Shown here piece by piece: positions 38,340 to 49,096 of a DNA stretch of 64,000 bases (position 1 is the first letter of the stretch; the number at the start of each line of letters is the position of its first letter). A model generated the notes under the pieces. That model searched no databases. It was not told the origin of the DNA and saw only the letters and a list, made by a program, of their open reading frames with translations. The translations under genes were made by a program, and so were the position numbers. Source of the stretch: Acetobacter lovaniensis (GTDB taxonomy: Bacteria; Pseudomonadota; Alphaproteobacteria; Acetobacterales; Acetobacteraceae); the NCBI RefSeq assembly GCF_014207635.1, contig NZ_JACHIE010000003.1, forward strand, positions 1-64,000. The letters run 5' to 3'.

Positions 38340-40841
38340 TTAATGCGGCAGCACCGGAACAACCGCCTGAGCACCATTGGCGGGCACGGGTTCGGGCACC
38401 TCTTCCCAGTGAATCGGCTGAGGCTGGCTGACCAGTGCACGGGCTAAAACTTCGTCCACATGCGAAACGGGTACAATTTCCAGATTCTTCTTCACGCTGT
38501 CAGGAATTTCCGCCAGATCCTTCTCGTTTTCCTGCGGAATAAACACCGTACGAATACCCGAACGAACAGCAGCCAGAAGCTTTTCCTTCAGCCCTCCGAT
38601 AGCCAGAACACGCCCTCTGAGTGTTATTTCACCCGTCATGGCAACGTCACGACGGACGGGAATACCGGTCAAAACACTTACCAGAGATGTCACCATGGCA
38701 ACCCCGGCGGAAGGACCGTCCTTAGGAGTCGCACCCTCGGGCACATGCACATGAAAACTGCGCTTGTCGAAGATCGTTGGCACGATTCCAAAACTGGCCG
38801 CCCGACTCCGCACAAAAGAGAACGCCGCAGAGATGCTCTCCTTCATGACGTCGCCCAGCTTGCCAGTTTCGACAATGCCACCCTTGCCCGGCACCATAAC
38901 GCTCTCAATGGTCAGGATTTCCCCGCCCACTTCGGTCCAGGCCAGACCGGTTACAACACCGACCATGTCCTCCGCTTCGGTCTCACCGTAGCGGAAGCGC
39001 TGCACGCCTGCGTATTTTTCCAGATTACGCGCCGTAACCGCGACCTTTTTGGCCTTACCGGTCACAATCTCCTTCACCGCCTTGCGGGCAAGCTTGGCCA
39101 GCTCACGCTCAAGGTTACGCACACCGGCCTCACGCGTGTAATACCGGATAACGTCACGCAGAGCATCCTCACTGATCGACCATTCACCCGGCTTGAGGTT
39201 ATGCGCCTCAACCTGCTTGCTGATGAGGTGGCGCTTGGCAATCTCGACCTTTTCATCCTCCGTGTAACCGGAGAGGCGAATGACCTCCATACGGTCCAGC
39301 AGCGGCTGGGGCATATCCAGACTGTTGGCCGTTGTCACGAACATGACATCGGACAGGTCGTAATCGACCTCCAGATAATGGTCAGCAAACGTGCCGTTCT
39401 GTTCAGGGTCCAGCACTTCCAGCAGGGCCGATGCCGGGTCACCCCGCCAGTCGGACCCCAGCTTGTCGATTTCATCGAGCAGGAAGAGCGGGTTGGACAC
39501 CTTCGCCTTTTTCATACCCTGAATGATCTTGCCGGGCATGGAGCCGATATAGGTGCGGCGGTGCCCACGAATTTCGGCTTCATCCCGCACGCCCCCCAGA
39601 GACATGCGCACATAATGCCGCCCCGTTGCCTTGGCGATGGAACGCGCGAGGGAAGTCTTGCCCACACCCGGAGGCCCGACAAGGCACAGAATCGGGCCCT
39701 TGAGTTTCTGCGCACGGCTCTGAACCGCCAGATACTCCAGAATGCGTTCCTTGACTTTTTCCAGCCCGTAATGATCGGCGTCCAGAACTTCCTCTGCCTC
39801 AACCAGATCATGACGCACTTTGGTCCGCTTTTTCCACGGAATGCTCAAAATCCAGTCAAGGTAGTTCCGCACAACCCCGGACTCGGCGGACATCATGCTC
39901 ATGCCGCGCAGCTTCTTCAGCTCGCTCAGAGCTTTTTCGCGCGCTTCCTTGGAGAGCTTGGTCTTGGCGATCCGCTCTTCAATTTCGGCCGTTTCGTCCT
40001 TGCCGTCCTCACCTTCGCCGAGTTCTTTCTGAATGGCCTTGAGCTGCTCGTTCAGATAGTACTCGCGCTGTGTCTTTTCCATCTGGCGTTTGACACGGTT
40101 GCGGATTTTCTTTTCCACCTGAAGCACATCTATTTCTGCTTCAATGTGGCCGAAAACCTTTTCAAGCTGCCCCTGCACGGTGGGGGCCTCCAGAATTTCC
40201 TGCTTTTCTGAAATCTTGAGCGAGAGGTGACTCGTCACCGTATCTGCAAGCTTGGACAGATCATTGATCTGGTTAAGCGAGACCAGAACCTCGGACGCAA
40301 TTTTCTTGTTGAGCTTCATATACTGCTCAAACTGCGACACGATGGAGCGGCCCAGAGCCTCGGCTTCCGGCCCAATAGCCGCCTCGGCTGGCATTTCCTC
40401 AATATCGGCTTCGAAGTGGCCATTGACCTCATGCAGCGCCTTGACGCGCACACGGCGAACCCCTTCAACCAGCACCTTGACCGTGCCGTCGGGTAGCTTG
40501 AGCAGTTGCAGGATCGTAGACAACGTACCAACCCGATAAATATCATCAGGCGTGGGGTCATCCTGTGCTGCGTCTTTCTGGGCGACCAGCAGAATGTGCC
40601 GGTCGTCTTTTGTAACCGAGTCCAGAGCCCGTACAGATTTTTCCCGCCCGACAAACAGCGGAACAATCATGTGGGGGAAAACCACAATATCGCGCAGCGG
40701 CAGAACAGCCACATGGGCACACTTGGTGTGGGTTTCCGTAACAGTTGCGTCAACCGCAGGAACAGACTGTTCGGACACGGCCGAAACTGCCTGATCGTTC
40801 TTGCGCCTGCGTCGTGGTGCCGGTTTTTCGTTATCAGCCAT
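38340..40841 (-). CDS. lon: ATP-dependent protease Lon
   Basis: About 833 residues. An N-terminal LON substrate-binding domain (from about [20 protein letters not shown]) and a coiled-coil middle precede an AAA+ module with Walker [10 protein letters not shown] and Walker [10 protein letters not shown]. The C-terminal Ser-Lys protease domain has the catalytic serine in [11 protein letters not shown] and the lysine in GGLKEKLLA. It degrades misfolded and regulatory proteins. I chose the ATG at 40841 because GGAGG lies eight bases upstream; an ATG two codons before is too close to that site. Confidence 0.96.
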   Translation of the reverse strand: MADNEKPAPRRRRKNDQAVSAVSEQSVPAVDATVTETHTKCAHVAVLPLRDIVVFPHMIVPLFVGREKSVRALDSVTKDDRHILLVAQKDAAQDDPTPDDIYRVGTLSTILQLLKLPDGTVKVLVEGVRRVRVKALHEVNGHFEADIEEMPAEAAIGPEAEALGRSIVSQFEQYMKLNKKIASEVLVSLNQINDLSKLADTVTSHLSLKISEKQEILEAPTVQGQLEKVFGHIEAEIDVLQVEKKIRNRVKRQMEKTQREYYLNEQLKAIQKELGEGEDGKDETAEIEERIAKTKLSKEAREKALSELKKLRGMSMMSAESGVVRNYLDWILSIPWKKRTKVRHDLVEAEEVLDADHYGLEKVKERILEYLAVQSRAQKLKGPILCLVGPPGVGKTSLARSIAKATGRHYVRMSLGGVRDEAEIRGHRRTYIGSMPGKIIQGMKKAKVSNPLFLLDEIDKLGSDWRGDPASALLEVLDPEQNGTFADHYLEVDYDLSDVMFVTTANSLDMPQPLLDRMEVIRLSGYTEDEKVEIAKRHLISKQVEAHNLKPGEWSISEDALRDVIRYYTREAGVRNLERELAKLARKAVKEIVTGKAKKVAVTARNLEKYAGVQRFRYGETEAEDMVGVVTGLAWTEVGGEILTIESVMVPGKGGIVETGKLGDVMKESISAAFSFVRSRAASFGIVPTIFDKRSFHVHVPEGATPKDGPSAGVAMVTSLVSVLTGIPVRRDVAMTGEITLRGRVLAIGGLKEKLLAAVRSGIRTVFIPQENEKDLAEIPDSVKKNLEIVPVSHVDEVLARALVSQPQPIHWEEVPEPVPANGAQAVVPVLPH

Positions 40842-40992
40842 CGTCATGACCTCCCGATAAGGACGATCGGTGCGGGGCACCCGCCAAGCGGCATACCCCT
40901 GCACTGAAGAAGGTACCCCCGAAAGGGGACACCCCCGTGTTTCTCTTATGTTGTTATGCCCACAACCCGGAACAATAGGGCAGAGGCAAGAA

Positions 40993-41021
40993 CAGCACGA
41001 ACAGGTGCCCCGCTCGTGCTG
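40993..41021 (-). terminator. possible terminator or attenuator between clpX and lon
   Basis: CAGCACGA (40993-41000) and TCGTGCTG (41014-41021) form a perfect 8-bp stem 25 bp after the clpX stop, followed on the minus strand only by a weak TTCTTG tract. A second hairpin, CCCC-GAAA-GGGG, lies at 40917-40928. Termination here is likely to be partial. The rest of the 204-bp gap shows no gene and no promoter I can defend. Confidence 0.45.
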
Positions 41022-41045
41022 CTTACACTAAAAATCTAACCTGCC

Positions 41046-42311
41046 TCAGGCGGACTGCTCTGCTGGCACGTCTTTTTTCTTGCCGTAAACATAGACCGGG
41101 CTGGCCTTGCCATCCGCGACCTCCCGGTTGACAACCACTTCCTCGACCGTATCAAGCCCCGGCAGGTCAAACATGGTCGACATGAGGATGCTCTCCAGAA
41201 TGGAACGCAACCCACGCGCCCCGGTCTTGCGAACAATGGCCCGGTCCGCAATGGCCTTGAGCGCATCCTCCGTAAAGGACAACTGGACATCTTCCATCTG
41301 GAACAGACGCTGGTACTGCTTGACCAGAGCGTTTTTAGGCTCGGTCAGAATCTTGATCAGTGCAGCCTCGTCCAGGTCACCCAGCGTTGCCAGAACAGGC
41401 AGACGCCCGATAAATTCGGGGATAAGGCCAAACTTCATCAGATCTTCAGGCTCAACGTCGTGCAGGATTTCCCCCATCCGGCGGTCATCGAGCGAGCGTA
41501 CATCGGCCCCAAAGCCAATACCCGTGCCCTTGCCGCGTGCGGAGATAATCTTGTCCAGCCCGGCAAAAGCCCCACCGCAGATAAAGAGCATGTTGGTCGT
41601 ATCCACCTGCAGGAACTCCTGCTGCGGATGCTTGCGACCACCCTGCGGGGGAACAGAGGCAACAGTGCCTTCCATCAGCTTGAGCAGGGCCTGCTGCACG
41701 CCTTCCCCACTCACGTCACGCGTGATGGAGGGGTTGTCCGATTTTTTGGAAATCTTGTCGATTTCGTCAATATAGACAATCCCGCGCTGGGCACGTTCCA
41801 CATTGTAATCGGATGCCTGCAACAGCTTGAGAATGATGTTCTCGACATCTTCCCCCACATACCCGGCTTCTGTCAGGGTTGTGGCGTCAGCCATTGTAAA
41901 GGGCACGTCCAGAATACGCGCCAGAGTCTGGGCCAGCAGAGTTTTACCCGAGCCCGTAGGCCCGATGAGCAGGATGTTGGACTTGGCAATTTCCACATCG
42001 CCTGACTTGCTCACCTGCGACAGGCGCTTGTAGTGGTTATGCACCGCTACGGAGAGCACCTTTTTGGCCTGCATCTGGCCAATAACGTAGTCATCCAGAA
42101 CCTTGCAGATTTCCTTGGGGGTAGGGACACCCTCGCGCGACTTGACCTGCATGGTCTTGTTCTCTTCACGGATGATATCCATGCAGAGTTCAACGCATTC
42201 ATCGCAGATAAACACAGTAGGGCCAGCAATAAGCTTGCGCACTTCATGCTGTGATTTGCCACAGAACGAACAATACAGCGTGTTCTTGGACTCTCCGGAC
42301 TTTGCACTCAT
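41046..42311 (-). CDS. clpX: ATP-dependent Clp protease ATP-binding subunit ClpX
   Basis: A 421-residue AAA+ unfoldase. The N-terminal C4 zinc-binding domain has Cys14, Cys17, Cys36 and Cys39. Walker A is GPTGSGKT and Walker [11 protein letters not shown], with an [13 protein letters not shown] sensor-2 region. It unfolds tagged substrates and feeds them to ClpP; in alphaproteobacteria it also drives cell-cycle proteolysis. It lies downstream of clpP with a 120-bp gap that contains a GC-rich hairpin (42331-42353) lacking a T-tract. Confidence 0.97.
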   Translation of the reverse strand: MSAKSGESKNTLYCSFCGKSQHEVRKLIAGPTVFICDECVELCMDIIREENKTMQVKSREGVPTPKEICKVLDDYVIGQMQAKKVLSVAVHNHYKRLSQVSKSGDVEIAKSNILLIGPTGSGKTLLAQTLARILDVPFTMADATTLTEAGYVGEDVENIILKLLQASDYNVERAQRGIVYIDEIDKISKKSDNPSITRDVSGEGVQQALLKLMEGTVASVPPQGGRKHPQQEFLQVDTTNMLFICGGAFAGLDKIISARGKGTGIGFGADVRSLDDRRMGEILHDVEPEDLMKFGLIPEFIGRLPVLATLGDLDEAALIKILTEPKNALVKQYQRLFQMEDVQLSFTEDALKAIADRAIVRKTGARGLRSILESILMSTMFDLPGLDTVEEVVVNREVADGKASPVYVYGKKKDVPAEQSA

Positions 42312-42431
42312 CAGCCCACTCCCCCGATCACCCCGGACTCCATGGAACCGGGGGCCAAACCCTGAGCCTTTTCTGCATACCCAGGAACAGACGACCTCCT
42401 TATTGCAACAGGAGGATTACAGTATGCCAGA

Positions 42432-43094
42432 TTAAGGATGACCTTTATCCTTTTTACCTGCTTCGGCCGCTTTGTGGTGGCTGATCACCTCATCCACAAT
42501 ACCAAAAGACTGGGCTTCGGCTGCGGACATGTAGCTGTCACGCTCAAGCTTCTGCTCGATTTCTTCCAGCGTACGGCCAGTATGTTCACGGTAGATTTCG
42601 TTCAGGCGCTGCCTGATAATCAGGATTTCCTTGGCCTGAATTTCAATATCGCTCGCCTGCCCCTGTGCGCCGCCAGAAGGCTGATGCACCATGACGCGTG
42701 CGTTCGGCAGAGCGAACCTGCGCCCTTTTTCACCACCAGCCAGCAGCAGGGAGCCCATGGAGGCCGCCTGACCGATGCACACCGTGCTTACGGGGCTGCG
42801 GATGTATTGCATGGTGTCGTAAATGGCCAGACCGGCCGACACAACACCACCGGGGCTGTTGATGTAAAAGGAAATTTCCTTGGTCGGGTTCACACTTTCC
42901 AGATACAGAAGCTGCGCGGAAATAAGCGAAGCAACCTGATCATAGACAGGCCCGGTCAGGAAGATGATCCGTTCCTGCAGAAGGCGGGAATAGATATCAA
43001 AAGCCCGTTCACCGCGAGAGGTCTGTTCGACCACCATCGGCACCAGTGCATTGCTGAAGATCTCAACGGGATCACGATCCCTCATACCACTCAT
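42432..43094 (-). CDS. clpP: ATP-dependent Clp protease proteolytic subunit ClpP
   Basis: A 220-residue serine protease. The catalytic serine is in [11 protein letters not shown] and the histidine in VMVHQPSGG; the aspartate lies in the [17 protein letters not shown] segment. It forms the two-ring chamber that works with ClpX. The start is ATG at 43094 or the third-codon region at 43085 (MRDRD), which would be closer to the family N-terminus. It lies between tig and clpX. Confidence 0.96.
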   Translation of the reverse strand: MSGMRDRDPVEIFSNALVPMVVEQTSRGERAFDIYSRLLQERIIFLTGPVYDQVASLISAQLLYLESVNPTKEISFYINSPGGVVSAGLAIYDTMQYIRSPVSTVCIGQAASMGSLLLAGGEKGRRFALPNARVMVHQPSGGAQGQASDIEIQAKEILIIRQRLNEIYREHTGRTLEEIEQKLERDSYMSAAEAQSFGIVDEVISHHKAAEAGKKDKGHP

Positions 43095-43215
43095 TCCCGT
43101 ACAAAAAACTTAAACGCCCCTCCCTGCCTCTGCCATGGACAGAACCAGGGTCAGGCACACTGATTCAAGATAGAGATAAAGTGGCAATATGCCACCCCAG
43201 AAACGAAAAACAGCC

Positions 43216-43253
43216 TCAAAAAGAATGTCCCGCCAGTTCACACTGGCGGGACA
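43216..43253 (-). terminator. intrinsic terminator after tig
   Basis: TGTCCCGCCAG (43226-43236) and CTGGCGGGACA (43243-43253) form a perfect 11-bp stem with a 6-nt loop, followed on the minus strand by TTCTTTTTG. It lies 12 bp after the tig stop, so clpP is probably expressed from its own promoter in the 120 bp that follow. Confidence 0.85.
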
Positions 43254-43264
43254 GAGCCGTTTTA

Positions 43265-44599
43265 TCAGATATTAGCTGGGGGAATATCTGATAGTTCTTC
43301 CAGACTCACGTCCTTGTCCGTGACCTTGGCGAGCTCAATCAGGTAATCGACAACCTTGTTTTCAAAAATCGGTCCGCGCAGGGACTCAGCAGCCTGCGGA
43401 TTCTTCTGGAAGAATTCAAAGACCTCTTTTTCCTGACCGGAGTAGCGCATGGCTTCCGCCCGCACAGCCCGGCCAAGTTCTTCCGCACTGACGGAAATAC
43501 CGTTCTTGCGGCCGATTTCAGCAAGGAGCAGACCCAGCCGCACGCGACGTTCCGCAATTTTGCGGTAGTCAGCGCGAAGGGTGTCTTCGTCCTTGTCCTT
43601 ATCTTCATCATCAAGCTGACCAGCCTTGCGGTCGGCTTCCACCCGATTCCATATCTGCTGGAACTCGGCTTCCACCATACCTTCAGGGGCAGCAAAATCT
43701 GCCTTGCTGGAAAGGATGTCGAGCAGGTCACGCTTGATACGCAGGCGGGACATCTGGTCGTATTCGCCTTCGATCTGCTTGCGTACCAGATCCTTGAGCT
43801 GCTCAAGGCTTTCAAAGCCCATGTTCTTGGCCAGCTCTTCGTCCACCGGAGCGTCCACAGCTTTTTTGAGCTGGTTCACCTTGATGTCAAAGGTTGCTTC
43901 CTTGCCAGCCAGCTCTTCTGCGCCGTAATCAGCGGGGAAGGTCACGGTAATGACTTTTTCTTCACCCGGCTTCATGCCTTCGATCTGTTCGGCAAAACCC
44001 GGAATAAAGCCTTCGCCACCAATCTCGACATTCACGTCCTGAGCGGTACCACCATCAAAGGCAACACCGTCCTGCTTGCCAACAAAGTCAATGGCGACAA
44101 CATCGCCCTTGCCTGCGGGACGCACTTCCTCGATCACTTCAAAGGTACGGCCACGCTTGGCAATATCTTCGAGCACCTTGTTGATGGCTTCGTCAGCAAC
44201 AGGGGCTTTCAGGCGGGTCAGCGCGAGGTCGGAAAGGTCCGGCACAGCAATTTCCGGCAGAATTTCGCTTTCCACCTTGAATTCCAGATCCGCGCCCTTG
44301 TCTTCCTGACCGGAAACCAGATCAACCTTGGGCTGGCCAGCGGGGCGCAGGCCACGCTCTTCAAACACGGTGCGAATGGCGTCGCTCACGGCCTGTTCAA
44401 GCACTTCGCCCCAGATGGCATCGCCATAACGCTGGCGTGCCAGAGAGACAGGCACCTTGCCCGGACGGAAGCCCGGCAGGTTCAGATTGCCAGCAACTTC
44501 CTTAAGGCGCGCATCACGCTTAGCCTCAAGTTCCACGGCCGGAACTGTAACTGTGAAACCACGCTTCAGCCCTTCAGAAAGGGTCTCGGTAACCTGCAT
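43265..44599 (-). CDS. tig: trigger factor
   Basis: A 444-residue ribosome-associated chaperone. The N-terminal ribosome-binding loop GFRPGKVP lies at about 43-50, followed by a PPIase (FKBP-like) domain with GKGDVVAIDFVGKQDG (starting near 162) and an alpha-helical C-terminal chaperone region. It shields nascent chains at the exit tunnel. The tig-clpP-clpX-lon-hup order is conserved across proteobacteria. A tRNA-Leu gene lies about 100 bp upstream on the same strand. Confidence 0.96.
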   Translation of the reverse strand: MQVTETLSEGLKRGFTVTVPAVELEAKRDARLKEVAGNLNLPGFRPGKVPVSLARQRYGDAIWGEVLEQAVSDAIRTVFEERGLRPAGQPKVDLVSGQEDKGADLEFKVESEILPEIAVPDLSDLALTRLKAPVADEAINKVLEDIAKRGRTFEVIEEVRPAGKGDVVAIDFVGKQDGVAFDGGTAQDVNVEIGGEGFIPGFAEQIEGMKPGEEKVITVTFPADYGAEELAGKEATFDIKVNQLKKAVDAPVDEELAKNMGFESLEQLKDLVRKQIEGEYDQMSRLRIKRDLLDILSSKADFAAPEGMVEAEFQQIWNRVEADRKAGQLDDEDKDKDEDTLRADYRKIAERRVRLGLLLAEIGRKNGISVSAEELGRAVRAEAMRYSGQEKEVFEFFQKNPQAAESLRGPIFENKVVDYLIELAKVTDKDVSLEELSDIPPANI

Positions 44600-44694
44600 C
44601 GGCCAGGCCTTCCTCTCGGTACAAAAAATCAGTCACCCGCTGCACTAACGCCAGAAGGCGGCGGCGGACTGCGGACGGGAGCATGAAAATCTAT

Positions 44695-44779
<85 letters not shown>

Positions 44780-44860
44780 GCACACTCAATATACTCACCG
44801 TCGGCAAGATGCGTGGACTTAGCTGAAAGTGCCGGGCACGGCAAGACACCGAAACGGATT

Positions 44861-46342
44861 TTACACAGGCCCTTGCCCCTGCGCCTGCTCCGCCGTCTGG
44901 CGGGCCAGCCCCAGATAGCGGTCCAGATCCTCCGCCACAGGCCACGGACCGGCCTGCAAGCCGGCCTCCCCATGTAGCCAGACACCCGCACACGCCGCCT
45001 GCCAGGCAGGCATGCCAGCCGCCAGCAAGGCCGCAATCACGCCCGAGAGCGTATCCCCAGACCCCGCCGTACCCAAAGCTGGCGTGGCATGCGTGTTAAT
45101 TGCCAGCCGTCCATCGGGGGCCGCGATCATGGTGGAAGCTCCCTTGAGCACGACCACAGCATCAATCTGCCGGGCGGCCTCACGCACCTGCTCGGGTGGG
45201 TTATCCCCCACAGGGCCGAACACCCGCGCAAATTCACCCGCATGGGGCGTAATCACAGAAACACCGCGCAGTTTTTCCGGCTGCCCGGCACAGGCACTCA
45301 GCGCGCCAGCATCTGCCAGCACACTCCGCTCCGAGTCCAGCAGCAGGGGCAGCGCTGCCTCCACCTCCGCCTCTGCCAGCCCCGGACCGCAGACCCATAC
45401 ATGCCTGCGCCTGTCCTCCAGCAATTGCGCCAGCGGGGCATCATCCACAATCAGGCCCGGTTGCCCCAGACGGTAGGCCGGAGCCCCAGCGCCAGCCGCC
45501 ACACGCACAAGCCCCGCCCCCACGGAGCGCGCACCAGAGGCGCACAGTCGCGCGGCACCGGGCATGGACTGCCCGGCACAAATGCTCACCACCCCTCGCG
45601 TGTATTTGTTGCTCTCCCCACCCAGCACGGGCAGCGCCCACAATCCGGGGCTGTTGTGCCACGTGTTGGCAGGCACAGCCGCCAGCACAGAGTCGGGCAC
45701 ACCAATATCCGCCAGAACCAGACGCCCAAGCAGCCCCCGCGCCGGGTAAAGCAGGTGGCCGGGTTTGTAGCGGCAGAACGTAACAGTCATGGCAGCCTGC
45801 GGCGCATAACCGCGCACCTGCCCTGTGGCTCCATCCAGCCCCGAGGGCGTGTCCACCGCCACAATCCGGCGGGCTGCGGCCAGTGTTTCGGCCACCAGAC
45901 CGCCTACATCGCGGCTAAGCCCCGCACCAAATACGGCATCCACTACCAGTTCGGCCCGCGCGGCTTCCGCCGGAGCAAAAGGAACACGCGGCCCCACATA
46001 GGCTGCACTGGCGCGCCCTGCATCCGTATCCGCCCTGGGGGGAGCCAGTTCCGCCACGGCAACCGGCCAGCCCATACCTGCCAGATACCGGGCGGCTACG
46101 TACCCATCACCCCCATTATTCCCCGGTCCGCACAACACCAGCACACGCGCAGGCCGCTCGTACCGGCGGATGGCACGCGCAACGGCCCGACCCGCATTCT
46201 CCATAAGCGTGGCAACAGGCACAAGGGCCGCACTCCGCCGGTCCACCTCCCCCATCTGCAAAGGGGTATAAAGGCTTAGGGAGGAAGGATAAGCAGGCTG
46301 CATGCTTGGCTCCGCACAGGGTGTGTGACTACTGTCAGGCAT
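44861..46342 (-). CDS. nnr: bifunctional NAD(P)H-hydrate epimerase / ADP-dependent dehydratase
   Basis: About 493 residues. The N-terminal YjeF_N epimerase domain includes VLCGPGNNGGDGYVAARYL. The C-terminal carbohydrate-kinase-like dehydratase domain includes VITPHAGEFARVFG and ALGTAGSGDTLSGVIAALLA. It repairs damaged NADHX/NADPHX back to the native cofactors, relevant to the large NADH flux through complex I. The start is placed at the ATG at 46342; the frame remains open further upstream but overlaps no conserved sequence. A start at 46303 is also possible. Confidence 0.9.
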   Translation of the reverse strand: MPDSSHTPCAEPSMQPAYPSSLSLYTPLQMGEVDRRSAALVPVATLMENAGRAVARAIRRYERPARVLVLCGPGNNGGDGYVAARYLAGMGWPVAVAELAPPRADTDAGRASAAYVGPRVPFAPAEAARAELVVDAVFGAGLSRDVGGLVAETLAAARRIVAVDTPSGLDGATGQVRGYAPQAAMTVTFCRYKPGHLLYPARGLLGRLVLADIGVPDSVLAAVPANTWHNSPGLWALPVLGGESNKYTRGVVSICAGQSMPGAARLCASGARSVGAGLVRVAAGAGAPAYRLGQPGLIVDDAPLAQLLEDRRRHVWVCGPGLAEAEVEAALPLLLDSERSVLADAGALSACAGQPEKLRGVSVITPHAGEFARVFGPVGDNPPEQVREAARQIDAVVVLKGASTMIAAPDGRLAINTHATPALGTAGSGDTLSGVIAALLAAGMPAWQAACAGVWLHGEAGLQAGPWPVAEDLDRYLGLARQTAEQAQGQGPV

Positions 46343-46467
46343 AATAGCCCCTTGCACCCGCCCCGTCCCCTTGGCAATCAGGCAGGCAGATACGCACCGG
46401 GCATGACGCTGCGCATAACAGCCTTCGCGCCCCTCCCCACCCCCAACCGTGCCAACACGGAGACACC

Positions 46468-46923
46468 ATGCCACATTCCATTCTCTGGAGCCTTGTTCTC
46501 GCTCTCCACCTCATCAGCATCATCATGTGGATTGGTGGTGGCGCTTATGCGGCGGTTGTGCTGCGCCCCAGCCTGAGCCTTCTGGACCAGACACAGCGCA
46601 ACTCCGTGCACCTGCAAACCATGGCCCGTTTTTTTAAGGGGCTGACACATGCCATTCCCACAACGCTGATCACCGGCTGGCTGCTGGTGCTGCACGAAGG
46701 CGGGTTTGCCAACGCACCGTGGACAACCAACGTCATGCAACTGCTGGGCCTGATCATGGCGGCACTGTTTGTGCGGATGTACATGGGCACCTACCAGAAG
46801 CTGCGCCGGGCCATCCGTCCGCAGGCATCGGGCTTCGACTCGGTACGCAAACAGGTGCTGGTTATTGTGGCACTGGGAATTATTACCGTGCTGGCAGCCT
46901 GCCTTGGCCATCCTTTTGTGTGA
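46468..46923 (+). CDS. small four-helix membrane protein, CopD-like
   Basis: A 151-residue protein with four hydrophobic stretches (about 5-28, 58-75, 88-105 and 128-148) and the early motif HLISIIMWIGGGAY, typical of small CopD-related membrane proteins annotated as hypothetical. Histidines near helix ends (H14, H61, H75) could bind haem or copper, but this is not shown. The ATG at 46468 has CGGAG at good spacing. It is divergent from nnr; the 125-bp gap holds no other gene. The function is unknown. Confidence 0.7.
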   Translation: MPHSILWSLVLALHLISIIMWIGGGAYAAVVLRPSLSLLDQTQRNSVHLQTMARFFKGLTHAIPTTLITGWLLVLHEGGFANAPWTTNVMQLLGLIMAALFVRMYMGTYQKLRRAIRPQASGFDSVRKQVLVIVALGIITVLAACLGHPFV

Positions 46924-47018
46924 AGATAACAAGTATCCCTGCCAAAAACTTGATTTTAAGCCCAAAGACCTTTATCGGAACTAGCGCCTGAGTGGCTTTG
47001 TAATACCATGGAATAACT

Positions 47019-47035
47019 GGCAAACGGTCTTTGCC
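47019..47035 (+). promoter_or_regulatory. hairpin immediately upstream of the RNA helicase start
   Basis: GGCAAA (47019-47024) and TTTGCC (47030-47035) pair with a 5-nt loop and end four bases before the ATG at 47040. The hairpin covers the position where a ribosome-binding site would lie, and no normal Shine-Dalgarno is visible. This would fit translational control that the helicase could relieve, but it is inference. Confidence 0.35.
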
Positions 47036-47039
47036 GGAC

Positions 47040-49082
47040 ATGCACAAAGCCAGCAGCAAGCTGAGCAACGACAGACCTAGTTCCGAGAGCATATTGACAG
47101 CCAAAACAACCGCCCGCCCCCGCAAGACGACAACTCGCAGCCGGAAAAAGGCGGCGGTTTCCGCCAGTTCAACTGCATTGGACATGCAGGACACCGAGGT
47201 GGAAAACACACCTCCCGCAGCCGGTGCGCCCGCTGAGGACAAACCCGCTCCCAAAAAGCGCGCACCCCGCCGCCGTACAGCCAAAGCCGAATCGGCTGCC
47301 AAGCCTGTAGCGGACACCGCCACGGGTGAAGGCGCAACCACGGAAGCCGTAGCTGAAGCAGCTCCCAAAAAACCACGCGCTCCAGCCAGACGGCGCACAA
47401 AGGCGGCCACGGCCACCAGAACTGCCCCTGCAACAAAGGTGGAAGCCCCTGTTGCCGTGGAACTGCAAGTGCCGGTTACACCTACGCCAGAGGCTGCTCC
47501 CACTCCGGTTGAGCCTGCCACACCCGCGGCTGCGGAACCTGTTGCGGAAGAACCCTCCCTGACTTTTGCCGACCTCGAACTCTCCAAACCCATTCTGCAG
47601 GCCATTGAGGAAATGGGGTACAAACACCCCACCCCCATTCAGGCACAGGCCATTCCCGCCGTCCTCATGGCGCGCGATGTGCTGGGGGTCGCCCAGACCG
47701 GCACGGGTAAAACGGCGTCCTTTACGCTGCCCATGCTGGAAATTCTCAGCGGTTCCCGCGCCCGCGCCCGTATGCCACGCTCGCTTATTCTGGAGCCCAC
47801 GCGTGAACTGGCGTTGCAGGTCGCGGAAAACTTTGTGGAATACGGCAAGCACCTCAAGCTCAACCATGCCCTGCTGATTGGCGGTGAGAGCATGGCTGAC
47901 CAGAAGGAAGTGCTCAACCGCGGCGTGGACGTGCTGATTGCAACCCCCGGTCGGCTGCTGGACCTGTTCGAACGTGGCGGCCTGATGCTGAACCACACCA
48001 AAATTCTGGTTATTGATGAAGCAGACCGGATGCTGGACATGGGGTTCATTCCTGACATTGAAAAAATTGTCAGTCTGCTGCCCCCTTCCCGCCAGACGCT
48101 GTTCTTCTCGGCCACAATGGCACCGCCCATTCGCAAACTGGCGGATGCGTTCCTGCATTCCCCCAAGGAAATCACGGTTGCGCGCCAGTCTTCCGTGGCA
48201 ACAACCATTACAGCCGGACTGATTATCGTTGATGAATTCAGCAAGCGCGAAACACTGCGTCTGCTGCTCAAGGACCCTGAGCTCCAGAACGCCATTGTGT
48301 TCTGCAACCGCAAGCGCGACGTGGATGTTCTGACCAAATCGCTGACCAAGCATGGTTTTTCGGTTGGTGCCCTGCACGGAGACCTGCCCCAGTCCGTGCG
48401 TTTTTCCACTCTGGAAAAATTCAAGAACAACGAACTCAAGGTACTGGTCTGCTCGGACGTAGCCGCCCGTGGCATTGATATTGGCGGCCTGTCCCATGTG
48501 TTCAACTTTGATCTGCCGTTCCATGCGGAAGACTACGTCCACCGCATTGGCCGCACTGGCCGCGCCGGGCGCGAAGGGCATGCCTTCAGCATTGCCACGC
48601 CGTATGACAAGACACTGGCCGAGGCCATTGAACAACTGACCGGCAAGCCCATTCCCCGCCTTTCCATAGAAGGTGTGCAGCAGCTGGAATGGTCGGAAGA
48701 AAAACGCCCTCGCAGCGGCAGCCAGTCCCGTGGCGGGCAGAACCGCAAGGACAAACCGGCCCCGCAGCGGGAGCGTGAACCCAACCGCACGCGTGAAGCA
48801 ACCCGCGAGCGTGAACCCAACCGTGAGCGTGAACAGCAGCGCCCAGCCCAGCAGCAGGCCGTTCAGCCTGTAGCCAATAAGCCCCAGCCCCATAATAAGG
48901 GTGGGCGTAACCAGCGTGATGAAATTCCGCCCGCACCCGCAGGCGAATTTGCAGGCTTTGGCGACCAGACGCCTGCCTTCATGCTGCTCCCACGCCGCAA
49001 TTCTTCACGCCCGGCCACACCGGGTGTGCTTGAAGCAGAAACAGTGCAGGATATCGCCCACGTCTCTGACGTGGCATCCTGA
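47040..49082 (+). CDS. DEAD-box ATP-dependent RNA helicase, RhlE-like
   Basis: About 680 residues. The helicase core (about 170-545) has motif I AQTGTGKT, motif II DEAD (IDEADRMLDMGF), motif III SAT and motif VI HRIGRTGRAGR. It is flanked by low-complexity tails: an N-terminal ~165 residues rich in Ala, Pro, Lys and Arg (for example KKRAPRRRTAK), and a C-terminal ~140 with repeated RERE/NR units (REREPNR). Such basic tails bind RNA. A role in ribosome assembly or cold adaptation is likely, as for RhlE proteins. The start is the ATG at 47040; a TTG three codons earlier is possible. Confidence 0.9.
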   Translation: MHKASSKLSNDRPSSESILTAKTTARPRKTTTRSRKKAAVSASSTALDMQDTEVENTPPAAGAPAEDKPAPKKRAPRRRTAKAESAAKPVADTATGEGATTEAVAEAAPKKPRAPARRRTKAATATRTAPATKVEAPVAVELQVPVTPTPEAAPTPVEPATPAAAEPVAEEPSLTFADLELSKPILQAIEEMGYKHPTPIQAQAIPAVLMARDVLGVAQTGTGKTASFTLPMLEILSGSRARARMPRSLILEPTRELALQVAENFVEYGKHLKLNHALLIGGESMADQKEVLNRGVDVLIATPGRLLDLFERGGLMLNHTKILVIDEADRMLDMGFIPDIEKIVSLLPPSRQTLFFSATMAPPIRKLADAFLHSPKEITVARQSSVATTITAGLIIVDEFSKRETLRLLLKDPELQNAIVFCNRKRDVDVLTKSLTKHGFSVGALHGDLPQSVRFSTLEKFKNNELKVLVCSDVAARGIDIGGLSHVFNFDLPFHAEDYVHRIGRTGRAGREGHAFSIATPYDKTLAEAIEQLTGKPIPRLSIEGVQQLEWSEEKRPRSGSQSRGGQNRKDKPAPQREREPNRTREATREREPNREREQQRPAQQQAVQPVANKPQPHNKGGRNQRDEIPPAPAGEFAGFGDQTPAFMLLPRRNSSRPATPGVLEAETVQDIAHVSDVAS

Positions 49083-49096
49083 CCCAAGGAAAATTA

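Noticed and set aside
38460..40211. 583-codon open frame on the plus strand opposite lon
   Set aside because: Antisense shadow of lon, with no start signal or recognised motif.
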